Assembly (NCBI GenBank): GCA_947034885.2
Contig: OX344750.2
Span: forward strand, 36,814,821 to 36,878,820
DNA from: Thuidium tamariscinum
Lineage: Eukaryota; Streptophyta; Bryopsida; Hypnales; Thuidiaceae
Reading direction: 5' to 3'
Length of the DNA: 64,000 nucleotides
Each line of letters begins with the position of its first letter. The stretch's first letter is position 1. The position numbers and the translations under genes were made by a program. Shown in pieces: positions 46,850 to 59,500 of the stretch. Under the pieces are notes generated by a model. The model was given only the letters and a program-made list of their open reading frames with translations, made no database searches and was not told where the DNA came from.

Positions 46850-49205
46850 ATAATAAAGCCTCACAACAAAATCAAGAAATCTTGAATTTATAAAAGAATG
46901 ATTTGGAGCCTTTTGTTTAACTTTTGATCCATAGTAATTTTGAACTTTATTGTTTCATTTTTAGGTGTATTAAAACAATAGTCATTTGAATTCATTTATA
47001 ATAGGTCACAAAAGTTGGGTAAGTAGGGTGTGTGATCTCCAGAACATTGTATCTGGCTCAAGTATATAGGTTAAAATTTAAAAAATTATCACTAGTATGA
47101 GCCACTAAGGTTTTGAATTGCCACTAATTGTAATATTATTTCATGGATATGGTCTTTTATTAAGAAGAAGTGAGTAAAGGGAACTACAGTTTATGAACAA
47201 CGTTATGCACATGAACATTTTTTAAGTCCATGGTTAGAGAACTCAACCATTCTAGTTTAATACTACTGGTTTGGAAAAGACAATAATAGAAAACTACCTT
47301 TGGATTTGAACACCACTATTTTTTTGTTTTTTTGTTTTTTAATGATCACAATATGAGAATTTGTTAAAAATTGTTAAGATTTGTTAAAATGTGTAATGTT
47401 TAACATTTCTTAGTAATTTATAACATAAATTTGTCAAGAAAGAAAAAAAAATTTAACATCATAAAATTTTGGTAGAATTTATTAAACTCTAAAATATAAT
47501 ATATTTTGACAAATTTCGATAAACTTGTACAAAATCTAACTTAATGAATAGAAAGAAAGCTAAGGATATATAGTAATGTTTTTGGAAGTCACTCTATGTA
47601 TATTTTGAGTACCACATGCAGCAAGGGTGCATTTTTTAAGGAGCTATTTAGCTCCAAGGCAAAAATTAAAGGATCCCTAAAATTACTTAATTTGGCAAAA
47701 TGACCTATTTGTTGGAACTCTATCTTTATTTATATTTTCCATGTGGATGAAATTTTTTTAGGAAAGGAGAAAATGAAATTGAAAAGGAAGGTGAAAAGAG
47801 AAGAATTAGACAAAAAAAAAAGGTACAAAACTTACATGCATAAAATTTTGCCTATTTTCATGGTTTTTCAAATAGCTTGTGAATAAAGTTCACCAATGTC
47901 ATGTGTGTAAGAAAAAATAAGAGTGCATGTTCTATAATGAAACATACAAGGACCTAACAATACCATTTCACATGCCATCACTTTATAACTCATTCCTCAA
48001 AGCTCCAAAATATGTGAAATAACTAGGATTTGATGGCAATTTCATTCATCTTCCAAGGAAATTTCCTCAAAATATTTCAAGGACATTCAGTGCCATTTAT
48101 ATCAACAAATATAAACAATACAACAAAAGAACTAAATACAATTTGAAAACAATAAAATTGTGCTTGTCAAGAAATTATTCTCTCCGTGTCAAAAAACACA
48201 AGGCAATGCTAAGAAAATTCTCAATATCAATGTACATTTCAAAGTTATTGCTAACAATGTAGTCAATGTGAATGTATGTCACAAATTTAATACACTTATA
48301 AAGTCATCTTTCTATCAAAATTTAAAAGACCTACAATGCAAATGAAAGTCATTCTCGATCATAATACTTTTGATCCAACCATACACCTAGTTGTACATAT
48401 GAGTTGTAGTAAAGATAGTACAGATGATCCAAAATTTTAAACTCTAAATTACTTGTATGAAATCTTGATGGCCTAGATTTGTAGGCTACCTACATTATTT
48501 ATAATTGATTTCTCATTTTCAATGACCCCTACTTTATCTGTAATTTTTTAATAAATTTTATACCAAATAAACAAAATCCTATCTATATTCTAGTACACAT
48601 TGTTTCTAAATATAATAAGTGATCCTGTGAGGTGATGTTCAAATCCAAAGGTGGTTTTGAACTAGTTGTACAAGTCTAAAATTTTTGCTTATAAAGATAA
48701 AGTTCCAATTACATCTTTGATCAACATCTTGTGCATCACTATCAAGTTAATATACAATGCTCTTGAGTGCAATTAAATAGAAAGAATGCACTTAATTGTT
48801 TGCATGCTACAATATTTTTTAAAAATTCAACAACGTATCGATGTGTACTAGAGTTCAAAACTTTGAAAAGTCACCTTTTGCTATAAAAATCAAATTTGGG
48901 ATGGATTGTTTTTAAAACACATCTAAAATAGCAATCTATACTTTCAATGAGGATGTTTTGTTTTGTTTTGTGTATTTCTTTCGATGAGATCTCTTAGACC
49001 TTATGTACCTTGGTCATGTTTTTTGTACCTTGGAAAGCTCTTTGCAAAGAAGGATTCAAGAGCTTTGTTTTGTAGTGTTTCAACTCATGGCAAATAGATA
49101 TTGAATTTTGAATTTTATGTAAATTAAAAACATTATAAAATGACTTTAAAGTATATTATATTGTAACATCAACACATGAAATAATAATATTTGTGACAAA
49201 TCCAC
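46850..49205. other. AT-rich intergenic stretch, no gene seen
   Basis: I found nothing beyond short chance frames and A/T homopolymers. Confidence 0.5.
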
Positions 49206-49209
49206 CTCA

Positions 49210-49944
49210 GGGTGATTGCAAGAAACACTTGTCCTATTTGTTGCGTTTTTCACAGTACTCATTAATTTCTTTAGGAGTACTATTTAAATAGAAAACTAAT
49301 TCTTTTTAAATATAAAAAATATGTATTATGTATATACCTTTAAAATGAAGGTTTTCACCGAAGGAAATTCATAGAAAAATTCTCTAACTAGGAGAATTTG
49401 AAAAGTGCCAAATCTCAAGAAAATTGGCAGTTTGATTCAAAAATTCTTTAAAAATAGTAAAATAAGAAAAATTCACAAAATGAAAACAAGACATTTGAAA
49501 TAACTTTATGGAGATGTTCAATCACCAAAAATTTCATGAAAATAATATTTTATATGTTTCAAAATGCAAGCAGAGGGGAGCTCACTTTGTGGACTTCCAC
49601 ACTACATAGAATTAATTATTTTTGAAAATCCTCTCCTAGAAAGTTGTATTTCTATATAAGGAACAACTCTATATAATTTTATTAATGTACCTTTTCAAAA
49701 AAGGTACTCAATAGTACTAAAAACCTCCAAAACCGCAAGTGTGACATCCATTTTGGGCCTATTTTTGGATAGTATACTATTTTTGAAAATTACCAAAAAA
49801 ATCAAGGAAGTTGTATGATAGTCATGAGTACCTTCCCTAGAAATCTCAAGTCATTTGGAGTTAAAGCACAAAAGTTATGGCCAAAAAACAAATCAGCCTG
49901 CAACGTGCGACACAAAATAGGACATGTGTTTCTTGCAATCACCC
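49210..49944. mobile_element. GGGTGATTGC-family transposon, copy F (735 bp, inverted relative to E)
   Basis: The ends GGGTGATTGCAAGAAACACT and the inverse of GGGTGATTGCAAGAAACACA extend to about 30 bp. The exact 4-bp duplication is CTCA (49206-49209, 49945-49948). The interior is the reverse complement of copy E. Confidence 0.9.
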
Positions 49945-50479
49945 CTCAATTTCAGTTTCTAGATGCCTAGGTGCATGATAAGAGTTTTAGTCTCTAATGC
50001 ACATTGATGCATTGTGAAGAAAAGCTTGTGTATTATAGTGTGCAAATACCCATTCAACTTGTAGAAGAAAACAATCTTTAATATTTCCCTTCTTCTCCTT
50101 ATAAAATTAAGGAGGTATTAGTATGCCCTGTATTGTTGCTAGAATCAAAATCAAAGTTAAAGTAATTTTCTAATTTTTTAGAACCAAAAATAACTCAAAA
50201 ATCCATAATCTTTCCACAGTAGGTCAAAATGCCACGCAACAAAGTACGTGCACCCATCTTCATCAAGAGCTTTCCAACAATACCAAACACAAGATGGGGG
50301 ATACACGGGCCAAGAGATCTCAATGTGACAAACAAACAAGTGAACATGTCTTAAGGTAGAGATTAACAAGGGTGAAAAGCCAATGTAATAAGGGTTGGAA
50401 ATCCTCAATGAAGCCCCATTATCAATTACAACAATTATATCATCATCTACATAAATTGATAATTGATTGTTGTCAGTGG

Positions 50480-50715
50480 GTTTTTTTTGGTGATTTTGAG
50501 CAAATTTGCATCAAAATTTTTTGCCTAGCACCAGCCACTAGGCCTATAGAAAATAAATAGTAAAATTTTGGATGAAATTGCCAATATATTTCAAAATTTT
50601 AAAAACTATTGGATGAAATTGCCAAATAATGGATGAAAATAGGACAATAGATGTGTATAATGTGCTAATATGATATTTTCTATCAAATATATGGATGATT
50701 GTTGCAATGTTCGGG
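50480..50715. repeat. Dispersed repeat (GATGAAATTGCCAAATAATG type), copy 3
   Basis: Long blocks match 3.73-3.98 kb: 'gcctagcaccagcc', 'aggcctatag', 'ggatgaaattgccaa', 'gtgctaatatgatattttcta'. Confidence 0.55.
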
Positions 50716-51377
50716 AAGCTTTTTTAGTTTAATCTGCTAAAATCCTACATTTTCTTGCACCAACCGGTTGCTTGAAGAATACTCTCATCTAGGCCTTAAG
50801 AAAATAAAAAATATTATTTTTTTTTCTTCTGGGTTTTTTCCTGAAATTATGAACTTCATTCGGAAATTCCAGATTTCAACCGGCTAACTTGTAACTAAAT
50901 GCCGGTACGCCCCGTTCATTGGATTGTTGTATAATATTATAGATGAACATTACCAACTCCAAGTAATAATTGCAAAGAAATGAAGCAGACACCCCTAATA
51001 TAATTACCAATCTTTAAATTACACAAATTCATTGAGTTCTAAAAATTCTTACAACAGAGTTGTAGAGAAGATTGCCAAAGTGAAAGAGATTTACACCTAT
51101 GTATAATTCTTGCACACTAAAATCCAGGGTGATTAACAAGAAGGTATTGTACAAATTTTAGAAAATCAACACAAGAATTTAGGCAAACGGAAAAACAATA
51201 TTTCTTGTGCTTGGGGAATGTTTGTATTCATACATTGTACATTGCATAAAATTGAGCCTCTTGAATGATACCAAATAATAAAAAAGGTAAAAGATTATCC
51301 ATTTATCATCTATCTTTTGTGATATAGGGCCATGTAGAGAACGAATAAATTAAATCATAATGAAGTTGGAGCAAAAT
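50716..51377. other. Intergenic, no gene seen
   Basis: A short GC-richer patch (about 50870-50930) has no clear content. Confidence 0.5.
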
Positions 51378-51643
51378 CATCAGAAGAAATCTAAGGCCTA
51401 CGAAAGACTGCAAGTTCCTGTAGTTTAGGAATGCATTAAATTGCAAAATCACAAGAATCTGATGTGGTTAGGGCAGTGCCACGTTATTTTATTTTAAAAA
51501 ATTTGACTTTTTTTTGCATTTTTGGACCAAAAAACCCTTTTTTTCCCCAAAAAATATCGGCATGATAGCTCCTGTCTATTTCGGGAACTTTTTCGAGAAC
51601 AGTCCCGAAACGGCCCTTTAGAGGCTTCTAATTTCTTCTAATG
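51378..51643. mobile_element. MITE of the GGAGRGATTTGAGG family, copy 3
   Basis: It lies in the opposite orientation to copy 2. 'gagaacagtcccgaaacggccctttagaggcttctaa' near the right end matches the left end of copies 1 and 2 inverted. The left end is 'catcagaagaaatctaaggcc'. Confidence 0.6.
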
Positions 51644-53044
51644 GAAGACCATTTATAGGCTCACTTGATGTAAAATTGCATATTACAAATAAACTACCCA
51701 TGACATGCTCTTAGAAAACCGTCTATCTATTAGAGTCTAATATCAAGTCATGACATAATTTTTTTAATGAATGGGATAAGAACTACATTAGTTTGATTTG
51801 TGGCCATAATCAATGCCTTTGAAGATAGCCATAGAGATTATAGCGACCGTCATAGGACATTTACACGTTTTCAATATAAATTCATCATAAAATATTAATT
51901 TTTTATCCTTCATGCCATAGCCACGTTAAGAAATGTTGTGCCTACTTTAGGTGGTAAGATCACTATTATAGAAATACTTTTTGTTGATTTGAAGTAGTCT
52001 AGAGATTCTTTTTGGCTTTGGGGGGAGTACACTTCAAAATTCATGAAAAAAAATCATACTTTGTCCTAATAATAAAGTTTTAGTTTCTTCCTTCATTTCT
52101 CACAATAGTCTTTGTATGGAAAAAAACTTGAATTTTTTGCTAGTGGCAATAGGACAAAACATTCTTGTGCCTATCATAGGTATGTTTAACTTATGTATCT
52201 AATGTACAAGTATAGATCCTACACCTATTCCTTAAAGATCCAATAGAAAATAAGTACATTTTAATAGGAAGAATCTCTTAGTAGACCACTTTCAAAGAAT
52301 CAAACCTGAAAATTCATTTGATTTTATGTGTACACCCATGAAAATCCACACTCAAACTCTTTTGACCAACTAAAATATTTGCAACCAATAACTTTCAAGA
52401 ACTACTTGAAAGATTCAAGCTCTAACTATGTGCAATATCTAGAAGTTATCTAAATGAACTACATACACATATCTAAGGTTCCAAACATACTTAATTTCTC
52501 AAAAACTACCATTGATATCTAATCCAATTTATATAATATGAAGAATTCTTCAAATAAGGAAAAGCAAGAAGACTTTGATTGTGACCATGTATGAAGTTGA
52601 AATTCTATAGTGTATTGTGTAAGGAAGTTATAATAAGGATTTTGGAAAATCATATTAGTAATAATTTGCTAAATGAATTGCATGATTTAATTTGTATTAA
52701 TTAGTTTATTAAAGAATATGTCATCTACCATCCATGCAAAATTAGAAAAAATGCCCCTAGAAAAATCACTATAATTAGTATTGTTTAAAGAAAATTATCT
52801 CCTATTTATATAAGTATGTTGTATGGAAAATTGTAAATTACAATTTAATGGGTGATGTCTTGAAAGTTTAGAAATTATGAAAAATAATTTTAAAAAAAAG
52901 GTTATAGCAATATAAAAAATAATGCACTATACTATACACATGCCTTTTAGGCCACACCTTCATTCTACCATTTTCTTGGTCATGACTTCAAGTAGACATC
53001 ATGGTAAGAAACATAAATTCAATTATTGGGCTAAAAAATCCTTC

Positions 53045-53046
<2 letters not shown>
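51644..53046. other. AT-rich intergenic stretch, no gene seen
   Basis: No coding, RNA or transposon structure was recognised. Confidence 0.5.

Positions 53047-53104
<58 letters not shown>
53047..53104. repeat. (AT)n microsatellite
   Basis: About 56 bp of uninterrupted alternation. The Ile-Tyr repeat frames crossing it are artefacts. Confidence 0.97.
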
Positions 53105-53105
<1 letters not shown>

Positions 53106-53930
53106 TCCTATTGTTTTTGGCCATTTCTTTACAAATCAATTGAACCCCAAAGGTTCTCACAATTCCCTCAATTTTTTTTAAGTCTCTTCATTGAAAAGAC
53201 ACTATGGGATTCGATTTTTGTCTCATGACTCCAAAATTTCATTGTTTTGGTTTTGGTTACATTTGTCATTTTTGTCATGGCTTCATTCTATCATTTGATC
53301 TTAGATCCATGTCATTTTAGTTGTAGTGCTTCAAAAACGTACCCTATAGTTGCAAAGTGGAACATGTATATGTCTATACGGAAATTCCAAATGTCAATTC
53401 AAAAATTGTTTAAATCAATTCCAACCTAAATGTCTTCATTGAAATTTTTGAATTTAATTAAAAATTTTAACAAATTGCTTTTTGAAATAGGGTGGCATAA
53501 CTTTTGCTTCTAGGCACCAATTAAAATATTAATTATGATCCTAAAAAGCTTATGCATTTTCTATTTGAATTTTTTTTGGAAGACTTTCAAATTTTAGATC
53601 ATTGGAATGTATCCAAATTTTGGAATGTCTCTTGAGAACCCGCAAGGAACACTTTAGACTTTAGGACCTAATATTCACATCAATTAACTACATGTCATTG
53701 AAACTATCCATACTAAATGAAAATTAACTTTTATGGTGTATAAGCGTGTATAAATATTTAAACCTCAAAATAAAAGCTAAATGTTTTTACCACTTAATTT
53801 TATAATAAAATTATAAAGCTTCACAATGTCCAATAGTTGTGGCCTCCTATTGTTACAACCTCACTTGAAATATGAAGATTTATAAAGAAATTAAAACTTT
53901 ATAAAGACAATTTTTCTAATATAGAAACAA

Positions 53931-54505
53931 GGGGAGGACACTCCTTGTATGTTTGGGGAACCTACGTATGGCAGAAGAAAACTTTGACTAGGTAATACTT
54001 TGGAATGAACTATAATTTCATCCTACAATTTTGAACTTTGTTTGACAATGACTAAAGGTTTCTATTGCCAAAAATTTCAATTCCAAATAACATAAGATGT
54101 GTTGTCTAGAAAGGGTTGAAAAATGAATTAAGATGACATGTTTTTCAACTAAAATATTTATAGAGATCACATGATGATGACTATTGCATCAATATTCAAC
54201 TCAAAATAAACTTTCAATAGAAAGCTATTCTATAGAATTTTTTTTTCATTTTTCAAATTTTTTTTCTTAGGTAATATAGGGGTGTGAAAATTATTTTCAA
54301 CTTTACAATGTATCTTTAAAAAAAAAAATTTATAACCAATTACTATTATCATAAAAAAAATATCAATAATTCAAACATAAACTTTTAAAGTAGCACAATC
54401 TATTCATAATTTTTTTCGGGAAAAAAAAATTAGATTTTAAAGTGTATTACTTGTATTACTTTTTCCGCCGCACGTGGGTTCCCCAAACACGGTGTTGTTT
54501 AGAGA
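53931..54505. mobile_element. hAT-like element with G-box end, diverged copy
   Basis: The left end 'aaggggaggacactcc' matches the family terminus, followed by 'gggaacctacgt'. The right part 'ccgccgcacgtgggttcccc' matches the right subterminal region of the 298-bp elements, but the right tip is decayed ('gtgttgtttag'). No target duplication was found. Confidence 0.6.
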
Positions 54506-55833
54506 GTATTTACCTCGAAAAATCATGAGGATTTTGGTTGCGACCAGAAACGGCTAGGGAATGAAGGAAGCAGTAACAGAAAGTCGTAGTCGTGTCAAAT
54601 TCTTCAATTTAGAACGTCGAATCTTCTAAACTACAGTCGAATCGGTACCCGTTGGCCTATCATGTAATGGCTAGCTTTAAATAGGTTTAAGGGTAAGGGT
54701 GTGTAATAAGATCCCACGGTTTCGGACGGGTAAAACGGGACGGCCAGACCACGAGCTGAGCTATCCGAATGATGGGCTCCTAAAATTCAAACTCTCGATG
54801 ACCAGCTTTAAGAAACAAGTTTCACTGTGAGAACGAACAAGTCTCGACCATGTGGATCATTAACTCCACTTCATCACCCACGACACAAAATGAGGCTACT
54901 GTTGGTTTTACCCAAGCTGCCCGCAATAACAAAGATTACAAAGCCACAAGCCACACACACACAAACACACAAACCACACACACACACACAAATACACAAA
55001 TCTTCAAAACTCCTCTAAGGCTCCAACCGCAACTCCAATTCCCAAGCCAAACTTTGAGAGAGCGCCACCATTGCTTCACAAATCCAAATGAGCTAAATGA
55101 TAGCTTTTTAGAAAGCTAACACAAACTTCTACTTCTCCTTCAAATTTCAAATTATTCTAAAATTCTGTCTAACTTCTATGGCCATCCAAAGTTTCGGCCT
55201 TAAGAATAGAAAGGCAGCAAACCTTCCTTCACTTCTACACTCACAAATCACTCATACAAGCTCCAAATAAAATGAGTGATATTTTCCTAAAAAGCTAACT
55301 CAATTTTCTATACTTCCTCCAAATTTCATTGAAAATAAAAAATTTGTCCATCTTTTATGGCCGGTCGAAGTCTTTGCCTCTTAATTTTAAAGACAGCAAA
55401 CCTCCCTCCACTCAAACTAGCACAACTTTTGATTCACAACTCTAAATCAAGAAAATAAGATCAATTTAGAAACCACACATCATGATACACAAGTCCTTCA
55501 AATTTCATTTCACACTCCTTCAAACTCAATACACAATCCACTCTCAAACATCCCAGTTCTCTCCTAAACTCCCTAACACTATAATCCTTAATGAGGAAGA
55601 AGATCCCTACCAATCCTATCAGACCCTAAGTTAAGTGGGAGATGCCCAAATAGACCTCCAAACATCTATTGGCTAAAGTAAAAGAACAAGAACAAGAACA
55701 TAAGTTCAAGTTTACTCTCCAAAGTCAATGAAACGCAAAGGTCAAATTAGAAAATAAACTAATTCTAATTCCTAATCTTATCTTCTAAACATATAAATAG
55801 AATATAAGATTAAAATTAAATATTAAACTTCAA
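54506..55833. other. Intergenic, with a CA-rich microsatellite
   Basis: The part 54520-54800 is GC-richer and unassigned. An (AC)n-like stretch lies at about 54952-54996. No gene is recognised; the open frames at 54827-55119 run through the microsatellite. Confidence 0.45.
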
Positions 55834-55837
55834 CTAA

Positions 55838-56565
55838 GGGTGATTGCAAGAAATACTTGTCCTATTTTTTGTCCCCTTGACCTCTAACAAGTAGTTTTTT
55901 GCTCATAACTTTTGCATAGTTTTTCCTATCAACTTGAAATTTGTAATGAAGGTGCACACAAAAGTTTTACATGTTTTGTAATTTTTTCAATTTTTTTAAA
56001 ATTAGTTTACTATTTTAAAATTGCCCCCGATTGGCTGTCTACCTTGGCCATTTTGGGGGTTTTTAGTCCTATTTTTGACCCAAAAATGCAAATTTTGAGC
56101 TGAAAATTGGCATGCTTAGATATATAGTAGAGTTACACAATCCCTAAAAAGGATTTTTGAAAATATTAAACTGTCCAACTTCCACATGTCATCAAAGTGA
56201 CTGACTTTGCGCAAGTGTAGAGAATAGAATTAATTTTTTCCAAAGATGAAATTTGTTGGAAAGGAAAGACCTTTACTTGAAGAAAAAAAGGATTTTTCAT
56301 TTTCATTTTTTGAATTTTTTTACTATTTTTACCAAATTAGTGAAAAAAGAGCTATTTTCATTGTATTTTCCATTGTCTATAACATTTAGAGAAAAAATTT
56401 CTTAGGTCTGAATTTCAAGAGACATAATATTCTCATTGCTCTTCAAATTATCCATATTTTTTTCAATTTAAAAAAAATTTATTTCAAAGGGTCATAGGAC
56501 TCACAGGACTCATTGATTTTGAACCATTTTGAGCCAAAACCGGTAAGTGTTTCTTGCAACGACCC
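55838..56565. mobile_element. GGGTGATTGC-family transposon, copy D (728 bp)
   Basis: The left end is GGGTGATTGCAAGAAATACT and the right end is the inverse of GGGTCGTTGCAAGAAACACT. The exact 4-bp duplication is CTAA (55834-55837, 56566-56569). It is very similar to copy A across its length. Confidence 0.9.
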
Positions 56566-56569
56566 CTAA

Positions 56570-59500
56570 ATTAAATGGAGGTGAAAACTAAAGTCAAAGA
56601 AGAATCCTAAGACTCTAAATCTCATGACTTCATAAAAACCCTCCAGTTCAACATTTTAGTGTTGAACTTCAAACCTAAATATAGATTCTAGAACTTGAAT
56701 TCTAAAATCTAATTTGAATGCAAAATACGTATACATTTTAAATAGTGTACGCATTTACTTCATGACAATGAGGAGTGTCCACCCCTCGTACAGAAATAAC
56801 ATAAACAATAAAAATAATTCTTTATACAAATATGTTTTTGTAGTACAATATAGAAACATTTGCATCTATATTTATAAGTAACTTCCTCAATTGAGTTCAT
56901 ATTATTGACTCTAAATTTATGAGGGAAGATACCGTGAAGAAATTTTGAAAGTTACCCAATTTCAAAAATAAATCAATGCTACAAAGACAAAGCCTCTCAT
57001 TGTCATTGTCATTGTCATAGTATACCTACTTCTTTCATGATACATCAAATTGAAATATATTTGACTTTGAATATTTGGAAGAAGATATGACATTCTTATT
57101 TTTTTTACATGTTTAGTATTTTCTATATACTTATAATACAACAAGGTTATTTGGCATAAGGCATATATTTTCAATCCAATCGAAAATGGGACAAAAAGTG
57201 CTACATTTTGGATCCAAAAAGGGTGGCGTAATTTCAAATGTTGATGACACAAGATGTAACAATGCAATTTAAACATGAGAGTCTATAAAAGCCACGCGTT
57301 AGTTTTTAGCACACTAAGAGACACTACTTTGAAAATTTATAACTGATTCGTGCACTCTCCAAATATACATGCTAAAGTGTAATAGAATCTACTATTAGTT
57401 GCCAATATCATCCAAAAACAATAATTTATCCTTAAAAATAATAGCTATATTCATGTAAATTTCATAGAAAACATAAGGGTGTATACTTTAACTTCATAAA
57501 CTCTTTGATAAATTAAAAGTGAGATCTCAACATCCACAAACTCACGTGTCCCAACTAATTCCTTTCAATAACCGCCTATCAAGCCTCTAACACTTGACTA
57601 CTTACCATACCTAATTTGTAACAAAACCTTCATACATTGAGGGGATCCCTCTTTTTTGTACACTAAAAGCATTCTAAATTTGCATTGTGTGAAGTCTATT
57701 AAAATTGGAATTGTTTGTTTAACCATTAAGTGAGACACTCCCTACTTGCATGCCATGTCCTAGCTTGTTATCTCATTTCTTTTTTTCATTATTGGTCTTT
57801 TGTTGGTTGCTTATAGCTTGCTTTCACTCGTTTTCCACCTCATATGTGTCTTTGGTTGTATCTCATGAATTGGCCATCTTGTTTCTTTTAAGGTAAGCCT
57901 ATTTAATTGGAAGCTTTTTTCAGGAGATTAAGTTAGTTTTTGATTAGTCATATTTGATTAAGTTCATTTTTCTTGTTGTTAGTTCTTAAAGTTTATTGAT
58001 TCAAAGTTCCTCTATTTTTTAAGGCTTATCTTAGATGCAACACTAACAACTTCATTGGTTTGCTATAATTGCCAAAGTATCATAGATGTCATTGTTAGCT
58101 CTCCTAGCTTCAATGGACCTTTCAAGTGGACGTGCCTTCAATTTTGATCTTGTGTGAGCTCCAACCACCATTGATTTTTTGAGGTGAGTTCCAAACTCTC
58201 TTCTTTTTTGTGTCTTTTTTGTTGATTTACAATTAAATTTTAGTTATTAGGAGTCAAGTTGAGGGCAAAATTGGAGATGGTGTATTCTATAGGCTTTGCA
58301 AAGACACACATTATTTTATTGTTAAGAGTAGGGGAGGTACACACATAAGAGGTTTAGTTCTTCTTATAGCCTTTTTAGATTTAGGTTTCTTTATTGCTTG
58401 ATTGTACCATTCTAATTTGTCGTGCTTTGTAAATTTCAAAATAATTTTGGTTTGTACTCAATCTTCTATAATGACAATGCCATTGGAGACATGATTGTTT
58501 CACAACTCTAGACAGGGTTTTGTTTGATCCAATAAATGCCTTTGTAATGAATTTTCTATCAAAAAGTGTGTCATTTGAGTGGTTTGATTGTTCAACCAAT
58601 CCTAAACCCTAAACCATGTTTTGCACTAGGCAACAATGTTACAAACACACATATTTTCAACTCCAATAGTGTGAAAAATAAAAGATTGTTGAATGTTTAA
58701 AAATTCATTAAACTAATGTCTATATTTTGATGAAAAAAATTATGGTAGTCTTTACTTCCAGAAGGACTATCAAATTCTTAGGACAACAAATATAATCTCT
58801 TTACAAGGTATTGATAGTCTATTTTCAAGATATAAAATATTTCAACATTGAAAAAGATGATAATGTACAGAATTTTTGACTTTTTGAAGCATAATGTAGA
58901 CTACCATTTAGTATTATCACCTTTGGTATTAATAACAACATCATTCTATGAAGTATTGTAGAATTGAAAACATCAATATTGTCATTTGAAACTATGGCCT
59001 TATCTTCTCCATTTATTACTAGCTTTGAACTTGGTCATTTATAAAAGTTTTGTAGACTTTCTATAGGTTCAAACCTAAAAAGTTTGAGGACCCATTTATT
59101 ATAGATACTTATGCAATGATCCAATGAAATGGTTCCCACTTAGCAACAAGTTATATTTTAATCACTTTGAGAGCTTTCTCAAATTGGTCACAATATATTT
59201 ACAAAAAGTTGACAAAAAAGCATTTTTCATAATAGGATGAATGAGAGATTTCCATAAGATTGTTGCTTGGTTTTGTTTATTCATTTCTTGTCATTAGGAT
59301 ATACAAGCAATCAAGAATGCTTGATGCTTCTAACTATAGTTTCTATCTTTAGTATAGAAAATATGATGCCTTGAGCTACATAATTTGTATGAAGTGCTTA
59401 CAATAGTAAAATTTCTTGTCAATTTGAATATTTAAGTTCAATTGTTGGATTATTGGATTGGCCAAACTATTCTTTTAATAGAAGTCAATCTTTGGTGAGG

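Noticed and set aside
52922-53228. Open frames with Ile-Tyr repeats
   Set aside because: They run through the (AT)n microsatellite.
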